Assembly: GCA_947568835.1 (NCBI GenBank)
Contig: OX387612.1
Span: 8,680,001 to 8,744,000, forward strand
Direction of reading: 5' to 3'
Origin: Protonemura montana
Lineage: Eukaryota; Arthropoda; Insecta; Plecoptera; Nemouridae
DNA length: 64,000 bases
The notes under the pieces are model-generated. The model was not told the origin of the DNA and did no database searches. It saw nothing but the letters and a program-made list of their open reading frames with translations. Every line of letters begins with the position of its first letter. Position 1 is the stretch's first letter. Positions 1 to 11,654 of the stretch are shown here, one piece after another. Both the position numbers and the translations under genes were made by a program.

Positions 1-147
1 GAATACGCAATAGCACTTTTGCCTATTTTTATTTCTAAAATATGTTACATTTATCTCATATTGCAGTGTTTTTTGGTTTTTTTGGTATTTCCTTTAGGGA
101 GCTTAAACCAGCAAGCGGATGATGGAAAGGAAGCTAGACTGGAAATA

Positions 148-225
148 TGTGCAATCGACCGGGATACGAACCCGGGACCTCCCAATTGCCGGTCGGGTGC
201 TCTAACTGAGCTATCCGGACACACA
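148..225 (-). mobile_element. tRNA-derived (Lys-like) element, copy 1
   Basis: On the minus strand: TCCGGATAGCTCAGTTAGAG (A-box region) and GGTCCCGGGTTCGTATCCCG (B-box/T-arm). The anticodon stem CCCGA/TTGGG pairs and the loop is CCGGCAA. The opening and T-arm resemble eukaryotic tRNA-Lys, but the D-loop is shortened and position 33 is C, so it is probably not a functional tRNA. Copies at 682-763 and 50565-50636 share the head and a short AG-rich stretch on the 3' side. Confidence 0.75.
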
Positions 226-230
226 TCTTC

Positions 231-660
231 CAGCTTTCATATTGATCTCATATTGTTTATGACGATTTTTAATTACCTTACTTGTTATTGTGCTAATTAT
301 TATTGTGGCAATGTTTATAAATTATTTGTAATGCTAACAAACTAATGATAATAAATAAAATAGAGTACATTTTCATAGCAAGGAAATACGTTTAAAAGAT
401 GAAATTTATTTTTGAAAGGAAACTTACCGTTTTAATTAGCCAGACTACCCGAATTGAATCTCTCGTGACCCTCTTACGTTATCCGGGTTCTGTACTCGAT
501 CACCGGAACTTTCTTGGTTTAGATTGGCACATTTTTAACTAAGTAATGTTTTCTCTTTTTTCAGGTAAGTGTCTCACCTCAAGTTACAATTTAAGGTAAT
601 ACTGGGCCTTCGTCGCCTTGGCTCGATCAAGATCTTAGCATCTTGTTAAGGTATGTACGG
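231..660. other. AT-rich non-coding stretch
   Basis: No credible ORF, RNA gene or repeat is visible between the two tRNA-like elements. Confidence 0.6.
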
Positions 661-681
661 TAGTGGAGCTAGAATGGAAAA

Positions 682-763
682 TGTGCGACCGAACCGGGAG
701 ACGAACTCGGCACCTCTCAATTGCTGGTCGGGTGCTCTACTAACTGAGCTATCTGGGCACACA
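682..763 (-). mobile_element. tRNA-derived (Lys-like) element, copy 2
   Basis: On the minus strand: GTGTGCCCAGATAGCTCAGT, then an anticodon arm with GACCAGCAATTGAGAGG, then a degraded B-box. It shares the D arm and the ACACATNTTCCAG flank with copy 1 at 148-225. B-box mutations suggest it is dead. Confidence 0.7.
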
Positions 764-869
764 TATTCCAGTGTTCGCGGGGTGGGATAAGGGATCATCT
801 CAAGGGGAAAGATGTATGTTTCTAATACTCAGGTGCATAAGATTTTTTTTTTAATTTGATTCGCAATTG

Positions 870-1653
870 GGTGGGTCTTTGTTCGATTCATGTCCATCTT
901 GTCAGGTGTCAACATTTCAACCCGTCTCGACTCGACCATCTAAGCTGTGTTGCTAACTCACATACCTACCCCAACCCCTTCCCATCAGGAGGGTCTTTGT
1001 TCGATTCATGTCCATCTTGTCAGGTGTCAACATTTCAACCCGTCTCAACTCGACCATCTAAGCTGTGTTGCCAACTCACGTACCTACACCCACCCCTTCC
1101 CATCAGGAGGGTCTTTGTTCGATTCATGTCCATCTTGTCAGGTGTCAACATTTCAACCCGTCTCGACTCGACCATCTAAGCTGTGTTGCCAACTCACGTA
1201 CCTACCCCCACCCCTTCCCATCAGGAGGGTCTTTGTTCGATTCATGTCCATCTTGTCAGGTGTCAACATTTCAACCCTTCTCGACTCGACCATCTAAGCT
1301 GTGTTGCCAACTTACGTACCTACCCCCACCCCTTCCCATCAGGAGGGTCTTTGTTCGATTCATGTCCATCTTGTCAGGTGTCAACATTTCAACCCGTCTC
1401 GACTCGACCATCTAAGCTGTGTTGCCAACTTACGTACCTACCCCCACCCCTTCCCATCAGGAGGGTCTTTGTTCGATTCATGTCCATCTTGTCAGGTGTC
1501 AGCATTTCAACCCTTCTCGACTCGACCATCTAAGCTGTGTTGCCAACTTACGTACCTACCCCCACCCCTTCCCATCAGGAGGGTCTTTGTTCGATTCATG
1601 TCCATCTTGTCAGGTGTCAGCATTTCAACCCTTCTCGACTTGACCATCTAAGA
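870..1653. repeat. 118-bp tandem repeat, about 6.6 copies
   Basis: The unit contains GGGTCTTTGTTCGATTCATG, CTTGTCAGGTGTCAACATTT and CACCCCTTCCCATCAGGAGG. Repeated ATGs recur every 118 bp (947, 1065, 1183, 1301, 1419). Copies differ by only a few substitutions, such as CCCGTCTC/CCCTTCTC and CTCACGTA/CTTACGTA. The open frames across the array are repeat artefacts. Confidence 0.95.
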
Positions 1654-1655
1654 TT

Positions 1656-2735
1656 TTCTTAGGGTTTTACTATACACAATATACACAACTACAATTTCGT
1701 TGGGATACAATTGCGATGGGATACATGCAGTTGATTGCCAAATGAGATAGTTTAATTTAAAATTTCGACTAGACCGAGATTGATGGGACTTCGATTATGA
1801 ATTTTTCAGTTGAAATCGAACATTGCGAGCCCAATTTCGGAACTTGGGGAAAAATATCTACTAAAGATCAGTTTAACAATGTCTCGTTAACAGATGACAG
1901 CCGTTAAGAGACTCATTGCTATGGTAACAGCCAATCAGATATTTACATTTACATCTTAAAACCAGTTTTTGACGGCCATAAGTTGCCAAACTCCAGGATT
2001 GATTTTTTCTATGTATAATTCCAGTTTTGAATTAGATTTATTTTTCAAGACTAGAGCTTATGTAAGATAAAGTAAGCACGAGGCCAAAGAAAATAACTAC
2101 TACTGTAATTAATTCCACGTTTTCACACAACCCTGGTGAGAAATACTGTCTAAATCCACAAAACCAAATGCTACTCTCGTGCAATTCGGCAAAACATTAC
2201 TACCGCCATTGACGATCCGGCGCGTGCACACAATCACCATTTAGCGTTGCCCAAAATTCCACGACAAGCCATTCGGCGCCCCGTCAGCCACTTGATACCA
2301 AAATTAACTCATTTATTCCCCGCCCCTTTCCACCACTCCCTTCCACAACCGTCCCCTCAGGCAAATGCTCGAACGTGTTCACCGTTTGCAAGACGGCTTA
2401 ATTGAAATCATTATTGTTTCTAATTAAGATGTAATCCTCCCCCTCCCTCCTCTCAACCCCTACCCAGCTACACCCCTTGCAGACACTATGGGCTATTAAG
2501 AAAATTGAAACTGCCAAGGCTCCTTAGTTGATATCAGGTTTAGTTTATCGTAGGTTTTTAACCATTAGTTTATCACAAATCTTCACTCCAAAGGCCTTTT
2601 CTGTGGTCCTGAAACCTCTATCCAAAGACCTAAGACCCTTACCGAAGCCTACATGACTTTTATCTAATACCAAATCCTAGGCCCTTCCTTGTTGGTTTTT
2701 ACAATTTATTTCACTTCCTAGTTGTGCTGCTAATT
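1656..2735. other. Non-coding stretch
   Basis: No gene seen. A C-rich portion lies at about 2200-2480. The fragment GCTATGGTAACAGCCAATCA near 1918-1937 is a single sequence faintly like the 92-bp repeat that follows. Confidence 0.55.
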
Positions 2736-3160
2736 GAAACTATTGCCATGACGATTTCCAATCACATGCAGTGAAATTCAGATGTTTCTGTGAGCTAGAG
2801 ATCCAACTTATAGTTGAACATTTTGTTGAAACTGTTGCCATGACGACTTCCAATCACATGCAGTGAAATTCGGATGTTTCTGTGAGCTAGAGATCCAACT
2901 TATAGTTGAACATTTTGTTGAAACTGTTGCCATGACGACTTCCAATCACATGCAGTGAAATTCAGATGTTTCTGTGAGCTAGAGATCCAACTTATAGTTG
3001 AACATTTTGTTGAAACTGTTGCCATGACGACTTCCAATCACATGCAGTGAAATTCAGATGTTTCTGTGAGCTAGAGATCCAACTTATAGTTCAACATTTT
3101 GTTAAAACTGTTGCCAAGACGACTTCCAATCACATGCAGTGAAATTCAGATGTTTCTGTG
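2736..3160. repeat. 92-bp tandem repeat, about 4.6 copies
   Basis: Units start at 2736, 2828, 2920, 3012 and 3104, exactly 92 bp apart. The unit contains GTTGCCATGACGACTTCCAA, GTTTCTGTGAGCTAGAGATC and TTATAGTTGAACATTTTGTT. Copies are nearly identical; the first and last are slightly diverged. A related single sequence lies near 62657-62705. Confidence 0.95.
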
Positions 3161-3251
3161 GGTTTAATGAGAGTCAAAGAATGTTGTAAAACTGAATTCT
3201 AATTTCGTTAGATATAAATGTTTGAGGAACTTTGAGGTACCTCCACATGGT

Positions 3252-3421
3252 ACGTCCAAATGACGACTTTACTAAGACAGAAATGGAGGATGCTACTAGA
3301 TTGAATCACTGTCGTTTCGAGTGTCAAGAAATTTCATTTCGTTATTTTTCAAATATTACTCGCATTTGCGACTGGTTCACGCTCAATTAATCGTTATTAA
3401 TGATAACCTCAACGTTTTGAT
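3252..3421 (+). mobile_element. Rep-B element, left half, split by a SINE
   Basis: Rep-B is a family of about 330 bp defined by comparing copies in this window. Its order is AAATGACTACTTTACCGCGA, GTCGTTTCGAGTGTTAAGAA, TTACGCTCAATTAAT, CATGTATCGATATTTTGAG, AGCGCCATCGGGTGGCA, CCACGTGTTGCCGGCTCGTT and CTATAAACTCAATG. It has no coding capacity. This half ends at CCTCAACG, and the homology resumes after the SINE at 3862. Confidence 0.78.
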
Positions 3422-3861
3422 TGATTTTTGGGGTTTAACGTAGCACTGGTTTTGACAGCGGGCCCTGTGGCGCTGGTTTCTAATGGCATCGGTGAATGAG
3501 AGGTTGATGAGAATGATGATGAGGGTGAACCTTACCTAGCCGAGAAGGGAGGAGGAGAAACCCGGTGCCGGCACGTAGCCTACTCCTGTCGAAGAGCACC
3601 AAGTGGACCACAGGCTTAACGTCACTTCCGAAGGACGGTACAACTCGAACAACAGGATTCCTACACAAATTCATGCTGTCGAGAGGTTGATAAGCAAGGC
3701 GAGTGAAGTTGCTGTACTAACTTTCATCCCTTCAACCTCTCTTCCGAACAGAACTGGTCATGTGTATGATGGTCACCCATCCAATACCTGACCTTGCACA
3801 GTGTTGCTTAACTTCGGTGATCTCACAAGAACCGGTGTTTCCAAAACGCCAAACCGTTCAG
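3422..3861 (-). mobile_element. 5S-headed SINE, full-length copy a
   Basis: On the minus strand, in order: a 5S-rRNA-like head (CACCGAAGTTAAGCAACACT and a box C similar to TTGGATGGGTGACC), CAGTTCTGTTCGGAAGAGAG, TCTCGACAGCATGAATTTGT, a body with CCGTCCTTCGGAAGTGACGT, GACAGGAGTAGGCTACGTGC, a CATCATTCTCATC stretch, and an end with AAACCCC followed by AATCAATCA. It interrupts a Rep-B element, whose halves flank it. Confidence 0.85.
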
Positions 3862-4036
3862 TCTAACATAGGTCAATACTTTGATTTCTAAATCATTAAT
3901 TGTGGAGATTTGTTAAAAAATAAATCGGCTGCAAGCGCCATCTCGTGGCATCTACCGTTACCACTTTTTTGGAGGTTGCATAAAATTTAACATTACCGAT
4001 GTGACTGACTAAAACTTAAAACGCAATGCTAAAACA
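3862..4036 (+). mobile_element. Rep-B element, right half
   Basis: Continues the Rep-B alignment from CATAGGTCAATACTTTGATT (family: CATGTATCGATATTTTGAG) through GCAAGCGCCATCTCGTGGCA to the family end near AACGCAATGCTAAAAC. Confidence 0.75.
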
Positions 4037-4039
4037 ATT

Positions 4040-5910
4040 TCGTTTTACCCTCATGTCGTGATTTTCCACTCTGACAAGCACTTAATTTTCCCGCCGAGTC
4101 AAATGATTTCTCTCATTTTTCTTCAATTTTCTCCCTACATTTTTTCCCCCTTTCGCCCCGTTTGCCATTTGCACACGATTTTTCGCGAATTCTCGCCAGG
4201 CACACTCAATTAAAAAAATCTCTCGCTTCATTAACGCCCTCATTAAGTCGGCGCGGGGAGCGAGAAATTAAATTCGACAAGTTTTCGAAAAGTATATTTT
4301 TAAGGGACGAAAGAATCCATTTTCCCCGCTCATCGGAGTTTTACAGTCAGCATGGCGCTCCATAATAAAACATAATAATTCTATCCGACATTTTTAATGG
4401 AGTTTTCACTCAGGATATTTAAAATATTATTCTTTGCCAGACTCGGATTTAATCTGTCCGGGAGTTAAGACTTAAGCCGGGTGTTTGCTGGACACCCGTA
4501 AACTCGGCTTATGCAGGATTTAAGCCGTCGCTTAATAAAGAAGACTTAATTGTTTTTATTGCTTCACGATCGTGACCCGTATGACTTGCGGAAAGTTCTC
4601 GATAAAGTTTTTGTTTATTATTTTTAGAAATTATTTTATTTCCTGGAGATTGTATTTGATAGTAAAATCGCTTGGTTTCGATCAGGATAAACCTCCGAGG
4701 CGATTTGCCAGCAGTTGACAGATGAATTTAATCTTATCAAGATTCAGGGGCCGAGGAAATATGTGTCGGCCTCGATGACGTCACAATCCCCACCTAGAGG
4801 GTGCTGGTCACGCTTTGCGTTTATTTTCTGTGTTCTTTATCAGAATCACTGTCAACTGAGAATGGTACAGATTTTTATCCTGCATCGGGTTGTTAGGAAT
4901 GACTTTCGTTGTAGTTATAGCATTTTTTTTAACTGCCTCGCTAATATGTCCCAGGTCTGAACACTTTTCGTGCCCGAACACCTTTCGCGTCCAATCACTT
5001 TTCGTCCGCAAACACTTTTCGTGCTAAAAATTGTGCTGAACTCCTATTCTGTGACTTATTCCAGGGAAATGTCGAATGGAACAAGATGAAATAGGCATTT
5101 TTTGCCAATGCTGTCAATGACTCTCATCTCATTCCATTCCATTGAAAAAAAGTTACATAAAAAGAGTCCTGGACTGCATGAAAATTACAATTTCGTTGAA
5201 AATTTAATTTTACTTTTCACATCAAAACATCTACGCTTTCAAAAGATCCAATTATTCATTTTTGAAGGCAATATTTAAAGCGTTCACAAGTTCTAGCCGT
5301 TTTTGAGCAACTCCTCTCCGTAAGCCATTACAACCATTAAACATGTCTGGACGAAGAAGTTGAAATCACTCAATGACATAATTAACTGTCAGATTCGTGG
5401 AAACATGAACAGCCTAAGCACCTCCCGACGGGCAGTGAAGACCCCACTTTGCCTTTACTCAACTTTAATGACAATTAATGTGTGCACATCAACTTCAATT
5501 AGCTTAATTGTACTCGGTCGCTACCCTAATGCATTGGGCACCCCTGCGTGCTATCACCCAAAAGCCTTTCCATTTGTTTCCATTCACCCCGTCGCGTGGC
5601 TTCAGGAGTCTCATGTGTGGGGAAATCCAGGACTCAGTCTTGTCTTCCTGACAAGACATAGAACTTCATTGGTAATCCAGGAAAGCATTTTGTTCCAAAT
5701 CAAATCTCCAGTCGCATAGCCAGACACCCACGTGATACACTTCCCTTTTGCTGCGGTAGCAAATTTGTGCAAAGGGAAAATGCACACCTGCGAAAATGCA
5801 TCACTCCCCCGGATACGTCTAACACTGCCCTCTATACAAGTAATGAACGAAATATTCAAAGATAAGGCGCGTCCTTAATAAACCTCTACAATGAAATAAT
5901 TACGACTACC
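4040..5910. other. Non-coding stretch with a short 17-bp cluster
   Basis: No gene is recognised; ORFs up to 119 codons show no domain, codon bias or splice context. At about 4957-5024 four imperfect units of roughly 17 bp follow one another, with the core ACACTTTTCGTGC. Confidence 0.5.
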
Positions 5911-5914
5911 AAAA

Positions 5915-6220
5915 ATGGCCGCCAAATGGCTACTTTACCGTGACAAAAATGGAGTATGCTACGAGGTGGACTCACCGTCGTTTCGAGTGTTAAGAAATTG
6001 AATATCCGTATTTCTTGCAGATGACTCCCTTTTGAAAATCCTCAACGATTAATAAGTATGTATCGATATTTTGAGTCGTAATAATTTAATTGTAGAGATT
6101 TATTAAAAAGAACGGCTGTAAGCGCCATCGGGTGGATACGTTCTGTTGTCACGTGTTGCCGGCTCTTTTGCTTTAAATGCTGATTCTCTGACTGTACCTG
6201 TAAACTCAATGCTGCAACAC
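5915..6220 (+). mobile_element. Rep-B element
   Basis: Begins AAAAATGGCCGCCAAATGGC and continues through ACCGTCGTTTCGAGTGTTAA, TATCGATATTTTGAGTCGTA and AGCGCCATCGGGTGGATACG to CTGTACCTGTAAACTCAATG. Internal parts are shortened relative to other copies. Confidence 0.8.
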
Positions 6221-6669
6221 TTTAAAGCACGTGGAATTTATAATGGCAATTTTCTTGAGGTACAAATCTTTAGCACCCTTGTTTTTCCACGCGAGTCGCC
6301 GAGAAAAACGGTGCAGCTTGTATTTCATTTATATTTCTTGTGCCACTTAACCTAAATTTCTCTGTAAATTACACTCTTCTCTGTTATTACACGGGCTTAG
6401 CTTGGCCCTTACGGCTTTCCGGCGTGTTATCTCCTGGGCTTCCCATGTGCAGTTTCACGGGAAATGAACGATGTCTTTCCAGGATTAGTCGGGCAGAGAA
6501 ATTGCCGTTATGAAATAAAACAAGACCTTACAAATTTTTCTAGTCTCGGTAGCTTGGAGAATTAAATTGCAAATGTCGCCGGTACAAAGCTTCTTGGTTG
6601 TGCATTTAAATGGGAAATGTTTTTTCTAGTAAAGATGTTTTCGATGAAAATTAAATTAAATTATTAAAT
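6221..6669. other. Non-coding stretch
   Basis: AT-rich; no gene, RNA or repeat recognised. Confidence 0.5.
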
Positions 6670-6670
6670 A

Positions 6671-7446
6671 AACTGCTTGGAGAAACATGGCCCATAAGAA
6701 TAACTCAGAGACATTTTTCAACCACTAGCACCTAGTACATTGGACTGCTTGGAAGAACATGGCCCATAAGAATAACACAGAGACATTTTTCAACCACTAG
6801 CACCTAGTACATTGGACTGCTTGGAAAAACATGGCCCATGAGAATAATACAGACATTTTTCAACCACTAGCAACTAGTACATTGGACTGCTTGGAAAAAC
6901 ATGGCCCATAAGAATAACACAGAGACATTTTTCAACCACTAGCACCTAGAAATTTGGACTGCTTGGAGCAACATGGCCCATAAGAATAACACAGGGACAT
7001 TTTTCAACCCCTAGCACCTAGTACATTGAACTGCTTGGAAAAACATGGCTCATAAGAATAACACAGACATTTTTCAACCCCTAGCACCTAGAACATTGAA
7101 CTGCTTGGAAAAACATGGCTCATAAGAATAACACAGACATTTTTCAACCCCTAGCACCTAGTGCATTGGACTGCTTGGAAAAACATGGCTCATAAGAATA
7201 ACACAGACATTTTTCAACCCCTAGCACCTAGAACATTGAACTGCTTGGAAAAACATGGCCCATAAGAATAACACAGAGACATTTTTCAATCACTAGCACC
7301 TAGTACATTGGACTGCTTGGAAAAACATGGCCCATAAGAATAACACAGAGACATTTTTCAACCACTAGCACCTAGAACATTGGACTGCTTGGAAAAACAT
7401 GGCCCATTAGAATAACACAGAGACATTTTTCAACCGCTAGCACCTT
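6671..7446. repeat. 72-bp tandem repeat, about 10.8 copies
   Basis: The unit is CTGCTTGGAAAAACATGGCC, CATAAGAATAACACAGAGAC, ATTTTTCAACCACTAGCACC, TAGTACATTGGA. Some units lack two bases (ACAGACAT for ACAGAGACAT), so spacing alternates between 70 and 72 bp. A single related sequence (TGCTTGGAAAACACGTTGCA) lies near 45408. Confidence 0.95.
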
Positions 7447-8065
7447 GGACTAAAAAAAAAACTTTAAACGTCGGAAGTTTCGTTCTGAAAGCGCATCAAG
7501 TTCAAGAAAGCAATGCGACAGGTTTTGAGCTATTTTCGCGTCGATGGCGTTACCGTGCAATCCGACTGAAATCTTAAATTACAAGTTTGATAAAATCCAG
7601 TAACTCTAGAAATAAACTTTCAATAGATTGTCCGCCTAAACATTTCGGTCACGTGGACAGCGAATTTGATAGCGACTAATTCCGCTGTCACGCGTGACAA
7701 ATTTATCGAATTATTTCTAAATTATTTCTTGCGAGTGAGTGAAATATGGCGCACTTCTTTTAAGTTAAATGTGTCGCACATTTGTATCCTTCCGACTTCG
7801 CCCCCTGATTTTAATGGATAACGGCACGAATGCTACTCCGGTACAATCGTGTTTTTTAAAGAATTCCCCCAACCATCACGTTTCGAAATGGCGCTAACTT
7901 TTTTCAAAGGTCGTTCTTCCAGCTACTGATTTATCCATAGGGTGGCTTTTAGGGGGGTTTTCGCTTGAGATTGATATCGGCTAGCCGGTGAAGGGGACGC
8001 GAGTCTTTGGGGTAAAACTTCCTTGGAGGTTGTACAACAGGATGTCTTGGATAGAGGTAAGAGGT
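7447..8065. other. Non-coding stretch
   Basis: No supported gene. The 97-codon minus ORF over 7949-8242 has no recognisable domain. Confidence 0.5.
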
Positions 8066-8068
8066 TAG

Positions 8069-8118
8069 GTTGAGCACCGTTGCGCTGGGTCGGGTGTAGG
8101 ATGGGTGACCCCTTGGTC
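8069..8118 (+). mobile_element. 5S-like head fragment
   Basis: GTTGAGCACCGTTGCGCTGG followed by AGGATGGGTGACC matches the box A to box C part of the 5S-headed SINE. No SINE body is visible next to it. Confidence 0.55.
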
Positions 8119-8735
8119 TTTGCTCGGTAGCTGTAATAGAAAAGATGCTGCAGCAGTTTGCTGTGACAGTGCTTGAGTCAGATTTTGGCAACAGGCGAAT
8201 TTTGGCGACAGTCGAATTTTGGTTTCCGTTTCCACGATACACGGTTTCTAGTGTGGTAGATTGCTGCGACAGAGTGCTGCTAAAACTGCTCCCGTGTAAA
8301 CGGGGAGCTGTGGTTTTTTTCTGCAGTTGTACGACGGTTTTCCTCGAGGGAGTAAGTTCGTTTGGTCATGGTGGCATTGGTCAGCACATCTTGCAGGCAG
8401 AATCGTCCACTGCAGTGCAGTGCTAACCGACGGTTAGGTTTTTTAGAGCGCCCAGAGCTTTTAGTCTCCTTAGTGGTCAGGGTTGATTTGATGGGTCCAC
8501 GCGATCAGAGATCCTTAAAAGTGTGTTTTCTTGATTGTATAAAAAAGAGATAATTTAAAAATCGCAGACTGGATAAAATTGTAAAAAAATTGTATCTTGC
8601 CTACGTTTTTCAAAATATCAAAATAAGTAAAATAGCAACCAAAAATACACTTTCCGTTTTACAATGTGTTTTTTTTTAAGGATGGAATCATCTTTTAGTG
8701 GTGGACCTCTGCTCTCATAGGCGTTAAGGTCTACC
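8119..8735. other. Non-coding stretch
   Basis: No gene recognised; ORFs of 93 and 63 codons have no identifiable features. Confidence 0.45.
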
Positions 8736-8737
8736 TA

Positions 8738-9290
8738 CAATTGACATAGCTTTACACACTGACACAGCGAATTAAACGATCACCGGCCACCTTCAGGTTG
8801 AAATCTGGCGCTATACAAAGAAGGGTCTCTCACTTGTGTTTTCAGTAGTCAATTTGAGGTTATATTGAAGTAAGATTGCCTGTTAACAGGAAGATTGCCA
8901 CACAATTCTAAGTTTAATTTCACTCGTTGCTTATTCCATAAAGTGGCAAAGCGTTAGCAATGGTTGGCCCTCCTCTGAAGGAGGGTGATGGTGAAACTAT
9001 GTTCAAATCCATGGTAAATCACATGATAAGACAACATTAAATAAATTGAAAATAAACTGTATTAACAGAAGTAATAGTAAATCTCAAAGTTAATTGAACA
9101 CACCTAATGCTAAATGCTATGCTTATGAGCTATGCATGTCGAGTCGATTGTGTGCAGTCCCATATGATAACCAAGTTTTAAGATCCTTGTGTGCTATGCT
9201 TGTGCTTATTGCTATGTCAATTGTGTGCAGTCCCATATGATAACCAAGTTTTAAGATCCTTGTGCGCTATGCTTGTGCTTGTGCTTATTG
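8738..9290 (+). repeat. Segmental duplication, left copy
   Basis: Shares with 9768-10440 the ordered blocks AATTGACATAGC, GACACAGCGAATT, GCGCTATACAAAGAAGG/GACGCTATACAAAGAAGG, CTTGTGTTTTCAGTA, TTTGAGGTTATATTG, and then tandem 72-bp units containing GTGTGCAGTCCCATATGATA and TTTTAAGATCCTTGTG. In this copy the 72-bp units start at 9149 and 9221. Confidence 0.8.
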
Positions 9291-9767
9291 ATATGTCAAT
9301 TGTGGATATACTTTTGGTGGACATCTTAACGTTCATTACGGTAGAAGTGCTCGAAGACCACCAACGGTTCGCTCAAGTCTTGAAGACGTTCAAACTTTCT
9401 GTCGAGAACCTTACATGCCCGGATATTTTCAGTGAGCTGACTTTCTAATTGCTCGAGACTGCCAGTGAGTTAGAGCGAGGGTGTATTAAACTTGAAAGCG
9501 AACGCGCCGTCAACAGAACTAACTTGATTACACATAATTAATTAATTTCTGAAATTTGCGCGGTATCATGCTGTGTTTGATCCATGTTACCTTGCCAAGT
9601 TTGGTGCAGTGCTTATCTGGATAGGTTCACTAACGAACTGGCTGGCATCTGTTTGTTTAATCAGTCTGTTATCGTCGCTGCTGTATAAGCACAAGGAGGA
9701 TTTAAATCAAGTTAGGTAATCTATATCAAATATGACTTACGATGAACATGGATATATACAAAGGCGT
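9291..9767. other. Spacer between the two duplicated segments
   Basis: Unique-looking sequence; no coding or RNA feature seen. Confidence 0.5.
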
Positions 9768-10440
9768 ACACACAATTAACATAGCAATACGCTGACGCAC
9801 AGCGACACAGCGAATTTAACGGTCACCGGGCACCTAGAGTTTAAAATCTGACGCTATACAAAGAAGGCTCTGGCTCAGCTGGTACTTGTGTTTTCAGTAA
9901 GGTTCATTTGAGGTTATATTGGAGTATATTTCATGTTTACGGTAAGATTGTTACACAATTCAATGTCTTATTTTACTAATTGACTAATTCCATAGATTAG
10001 TTTTCAGTTGGAAATGGTTTTTGACCGTCTGTATACGGGCATATAATCTAATACAGAACACTAATGAAAGTCCCGCTTCGTCAGTCAGCGAAGAACATCT
10101 GTTCAGCGTCTACCATTTTTGCTAAAATAATGCTCTGTGATTGGTTGACATTTGCGTGGAGCACAAGGGAGTTGGAATATTTAAACTTTTTTAAATGCTG
10201 CTTGTGTGCTACGCGCCTTTTTTCGCTTGTGTGCAGTCCCATATGACAACCAAGTTTTAAGATCCTTGTGCGCTATGCTTGTGCTTATTGCTATGTCAAT
10301 TGTGTGCAGTCACATATGATAACAAAGTTTTAAGATCCTTGTGGGCTATGCTTGTGCTTATTGCTATGTCAACTGTGTGCAGTCCCATACAACAACCAAG
10401 TTTTAAGATCCGTGTGCGCTTTGCTTGTGCTTGCTGTTAT
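9768..10440 (+). repeat. Segmental duplication, right copy with 72-bp units
   Basis: Same block order as 8738-9290. The 72-bp units start at 10228, 10300 and 10373. About 230 bp of extra sequence separates the leading blocks from the units, so the copies differ by insertions or deletions as well as point changes. Confidence 0.8.
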
Positions 10441-10760
10441 TGGGTAGACCTTAATACGAAAGACTCAATTTTTGGCTAATGTTCCCAATTTAAATTAACA
10501 TTAAGATCGTTAAGGGTTTGCGGCTACAAAAAGGCCTAAGTCGTTAGCCTTGACCCTGAGTTTAAAAGCTACCCAGAGAGCTATCAATCTTCTTCAATGC
10601 GTTTTTCAGTGCTCAAGTTTTCAAGCTTTTGAAGATCGTGCCAAGTAGCAGTGGGGCTTCCCTCAACATGCAAATCTCCGCTCCTGTTTTTTGACCTTGA
10701 AGTTCATCTGACATCAATTCTCATTCGCTTCTTTATCACTGTTCGTCGCTTTTGTATGAT
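10441..10760. other. Non-coding stretch
   Basis: Nothing recognised. Confidence 0.45.
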
Positions 10761-11088
10761 CACCGAACGGTTTGGCGTGGTGGAAACACCGGTTCTCGTG
10801 AGATCACCAAAGTAAAGCTACACTGCGTTGGGTCAGGTATTGGATGTGTGACCACCGAACGGTTTGGCGTGTTGGAAACACCGGTCCTCGTGAGATCACC
10901 AAAGTAAAGCTACACTGCGCTGAGTCAGGTATTGGATAGGTGACCACCGAACGGTTTGGCGTGATGGAAACACCGGTTCTCGTGAGATCACCAAAGTAAA
11001 GCTACACTGCGCTGAGTGAGGTATTGGATAGGTGACCACCGAACGGTTTGGCGTGTTGGAAACACCGGTCCTCGTGAGATCACCCCAA
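10761..11088 (+). mobile_element. Tandem 5S-like SINE heads, 92-bp period
   Basis: Heads start at 10761, 10853, 10945 and 11037. Each complete unit has ACCGAACGGTTTGGCGTG, GGAAACACCGGTTCTCGTGA, GATCACCAAAGTAAAGCTAC and a box C like GGTATTGGATAGGTGACC. No SINE body follows; the last head stops at GAGATCACC. The unit is a 5S head joined directly to the start of the next head. Confidence 0.88.
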
Positions 11089-11654
11089 AACGACCGGTGG
11101 CACGTCTGCCTAAAAAGTATGTTCTAGTTTATGTAATCTCTCCGGAATAAAAACACAAACATAATTAAGTATCTGCACCCATGAAATAACCACGGATTTT
11201 TCCAGCTCGAAGCCCGTACGGGAATCAGCTCGCACACAACACCCTAGTTTATTTTACTAACGCAGTGTTTTAATCCACTAAAGCACCAAGTAAATTACAT
11301 CTTACAAGATTATAAACCGTGCCTGCGACCCGCGCGAATTCCTTCGCGCTATGAACTTGATGGTCTTCCTAATGAAAGCCCTTTGTTATTCGCGCACCCT
11401 TTCTTCCTTCAAGGAACTGGGGTTGAGGGGCATAGGGGCTGAGCACGCCAGCATGCAAATGCTTGCTAGGGTGGGTGTTTCGATCTGTACTCGATCAAAG
11501 GATGCCGACTCCCGGTTGGCAAATAACAATATGCGAAGACGATTCGAATTGCTGGAAGCATGCTAATCATTTGGATGCCTTTGTTAAGCGAGCTAGATGG
11601 TTGTACCATTGAGTTTATCGGTATAGCTAGAGGCACAACGCTGATGTTTAAATG
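11089..11654. other. Non-coding stretch
   Basis: Short ORFs of about 70 codons only; nothing recognised. Confidence 0.45.

Noticed and set aside
947..1651. Six near-identical ORFs of about 116 codons
   Set aside because: Products of the 118-bp tandem array, each offset by one unit.
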